From Proteiniphilum sp. UBA4977 (GTDB lineage: Bacteria > Bacteroidota > Bacteroidia > Bacteroidales > Dysgonomonadaceae), in assembly GCA_002398565.1 (NCBI GenBank), contig DGZP01000078.1:127123-159373 (forward strand): a DNA stretch of 32,251 nt. The letters run 5' to 3'. A program made the position numbers and the translations under genes. The notes below the pieces were generated by a model. It worked only from the letters and a program-made list of their open reading frames with translations. It searched no databases and was not told the DNA's origin. Numbering within the stretch: the first letter of the stretch is position 1; the number at the start of each line of letters is the position of its first letter. Below, piece after piece: positions 31,839 to 32,251 of this stretch.

Positions 31839-32251
31839 TTACTTCAGGACCAGTTTGATGTCTAGCGTGAATGTGTCGTCAATTGCTTTGTCGCCCAGAT
31901 CGTTAAAGAATGATTTGGAACCATAGCGAACGCCAAATTTGGAGCGGTCGACCTTCAGTTGTGACAAATAAACATTTCCCCTTCTGTTTACTACAAACGA
32001 TACCTTTTCCGTCTTCCCCTTTATTGTCAGCAAGCCTGTGACGACTGCTTTGTCTGAATTAAATTTACCAGCGCTGGTTAGTTTAAACGTAGCGGTGGGG
32101 TAATTGTTTACACCAAAGAAATCGTCCGACTTCAAGTGATCTACCAACTGCCTGTTGTAACCTGCATCTTTCAGGTCGTCATTGGTAATGCTGTTCATAT
32201 CAATGACCACATTCCCGCTTACAATCTTACCGTTTTTTAACTCGAAAGATC
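31839..32251 (-). CDS. YceI family protein, 5' part beyond the window
   Basis: The C-terminal 136 residues of a YceI-like lipocalin-fold protein. The frame stays open to the window edge (FELKNGKIVSGNVVIDMNSI), so the gene starts off-window. Typical segments are DLKDAGYNRQLVDHLKSDDFFGVNNYPTATF and LTIKGKTEKVSF, ending DTFTLDIKLVLK. Family members are mostly exported and bind polyisoprenoid or amphiphilic ligands in an eight-strand barrel. The signal peptide, if any, is not visible. Probably first gene of a unit with the QorB-like gene. Confidence 0.92.
   Translation of the reverse strand, partial: SFELKNGKIVSGNVVIDMNSITNDDLKDAGYNRQLVDHLKSDDFFGVNNYPTATFKLTSAGKFNSDKAVVTGLLTIKGKTEKVSFVVNRRGNVYLSQLKVDRSKFGVRYGSKSFFNDLGDKAIDDTFTLDIKLVLK

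Overview
The window looks like chromosomal DNA of a Bacteroidota species, most likely order Bacteroidales. My recall of the protein families points to a Dysgonomonadaceae/Porphyromonadaceae-like genus, but I could not test this. The evidence is: repeated Bacteroidota-type promoters (TTTG, about 19 nt, then TAnnTTTG) upstream of genes; no clear Shine-Dalgarno sites; and lineage-typical families (PorT, NigD-like, DUF3256, DUF5686, DUF4914, CbpA/CbpM). No integrase, intact insertion sequence, phage gene or CRISPR array is visible.

Layout. The left edge (1-134) carries a cobalamin riboswitch and its promoter on the minus strand, controlling a gene outside the window. Next is a gene-poor stretch with a possible decayed transposase fragment. 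A minus-strand unit at 867-3103 holds a GH29 alpha-L-fucosidase lipoprotein, a DUF3256 exported protein and tRNA-Arg(CCG), closed by a terminator. A small lipoprotein and an acyl-CoA ligase follow, both minus strand. From 5588 a plus-strand operon encodes MtaB, an LpxL-type acyltransferase and a family 2 glycosyltransferase, the last two overlapping by 4 bases. PorT (minus), a 2x[4Fe-4S] ferredoxin (plus), GAPDH (minus) and a membrane protein (minus) follow.

From 12234 to 22204 everything is on the plus strand: the ABC-F factor EttA, a DUF5686-type outer-membrane protein, a FUSC-type membrane protein, TsaD, GlnS and a TPR protein. TsaD makes the t6A37 tRNA modification that MtaB methylthiolates, so both steps of ms2t6A synthesis are in this window.

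From 22.3 to 26.5 kb lies a block of four minus-strand genes: beta-carbonic anhydrase, DUF4914 with a PEPCK-like P-loop, an XRE-cupin regulator and an SRPBCC protein. A diverged 59-nt direct repeat borders the block on both sides. The regulator and DUF4914 promoters share a near-identical operator-like dyad. This is the best candidate for an undescribed system: a CO2/bicarbonate-linked operon under its own regulator.

After a NigD-like lipoprotein comes an ECF sigma factor overlapping a gene for an unusual protein. That protein has an anti-sigma-like N-terminus, one membrane helix, a long periplasmic linker and an outer-membrane beta-barrel, so it could carry signal across the whole envelope in one chain. 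The right end holds cbpM/cbpA, a decayed Rieske-domain gene, a QorB-like SDR protein and a YceI protein cut by the window edge.
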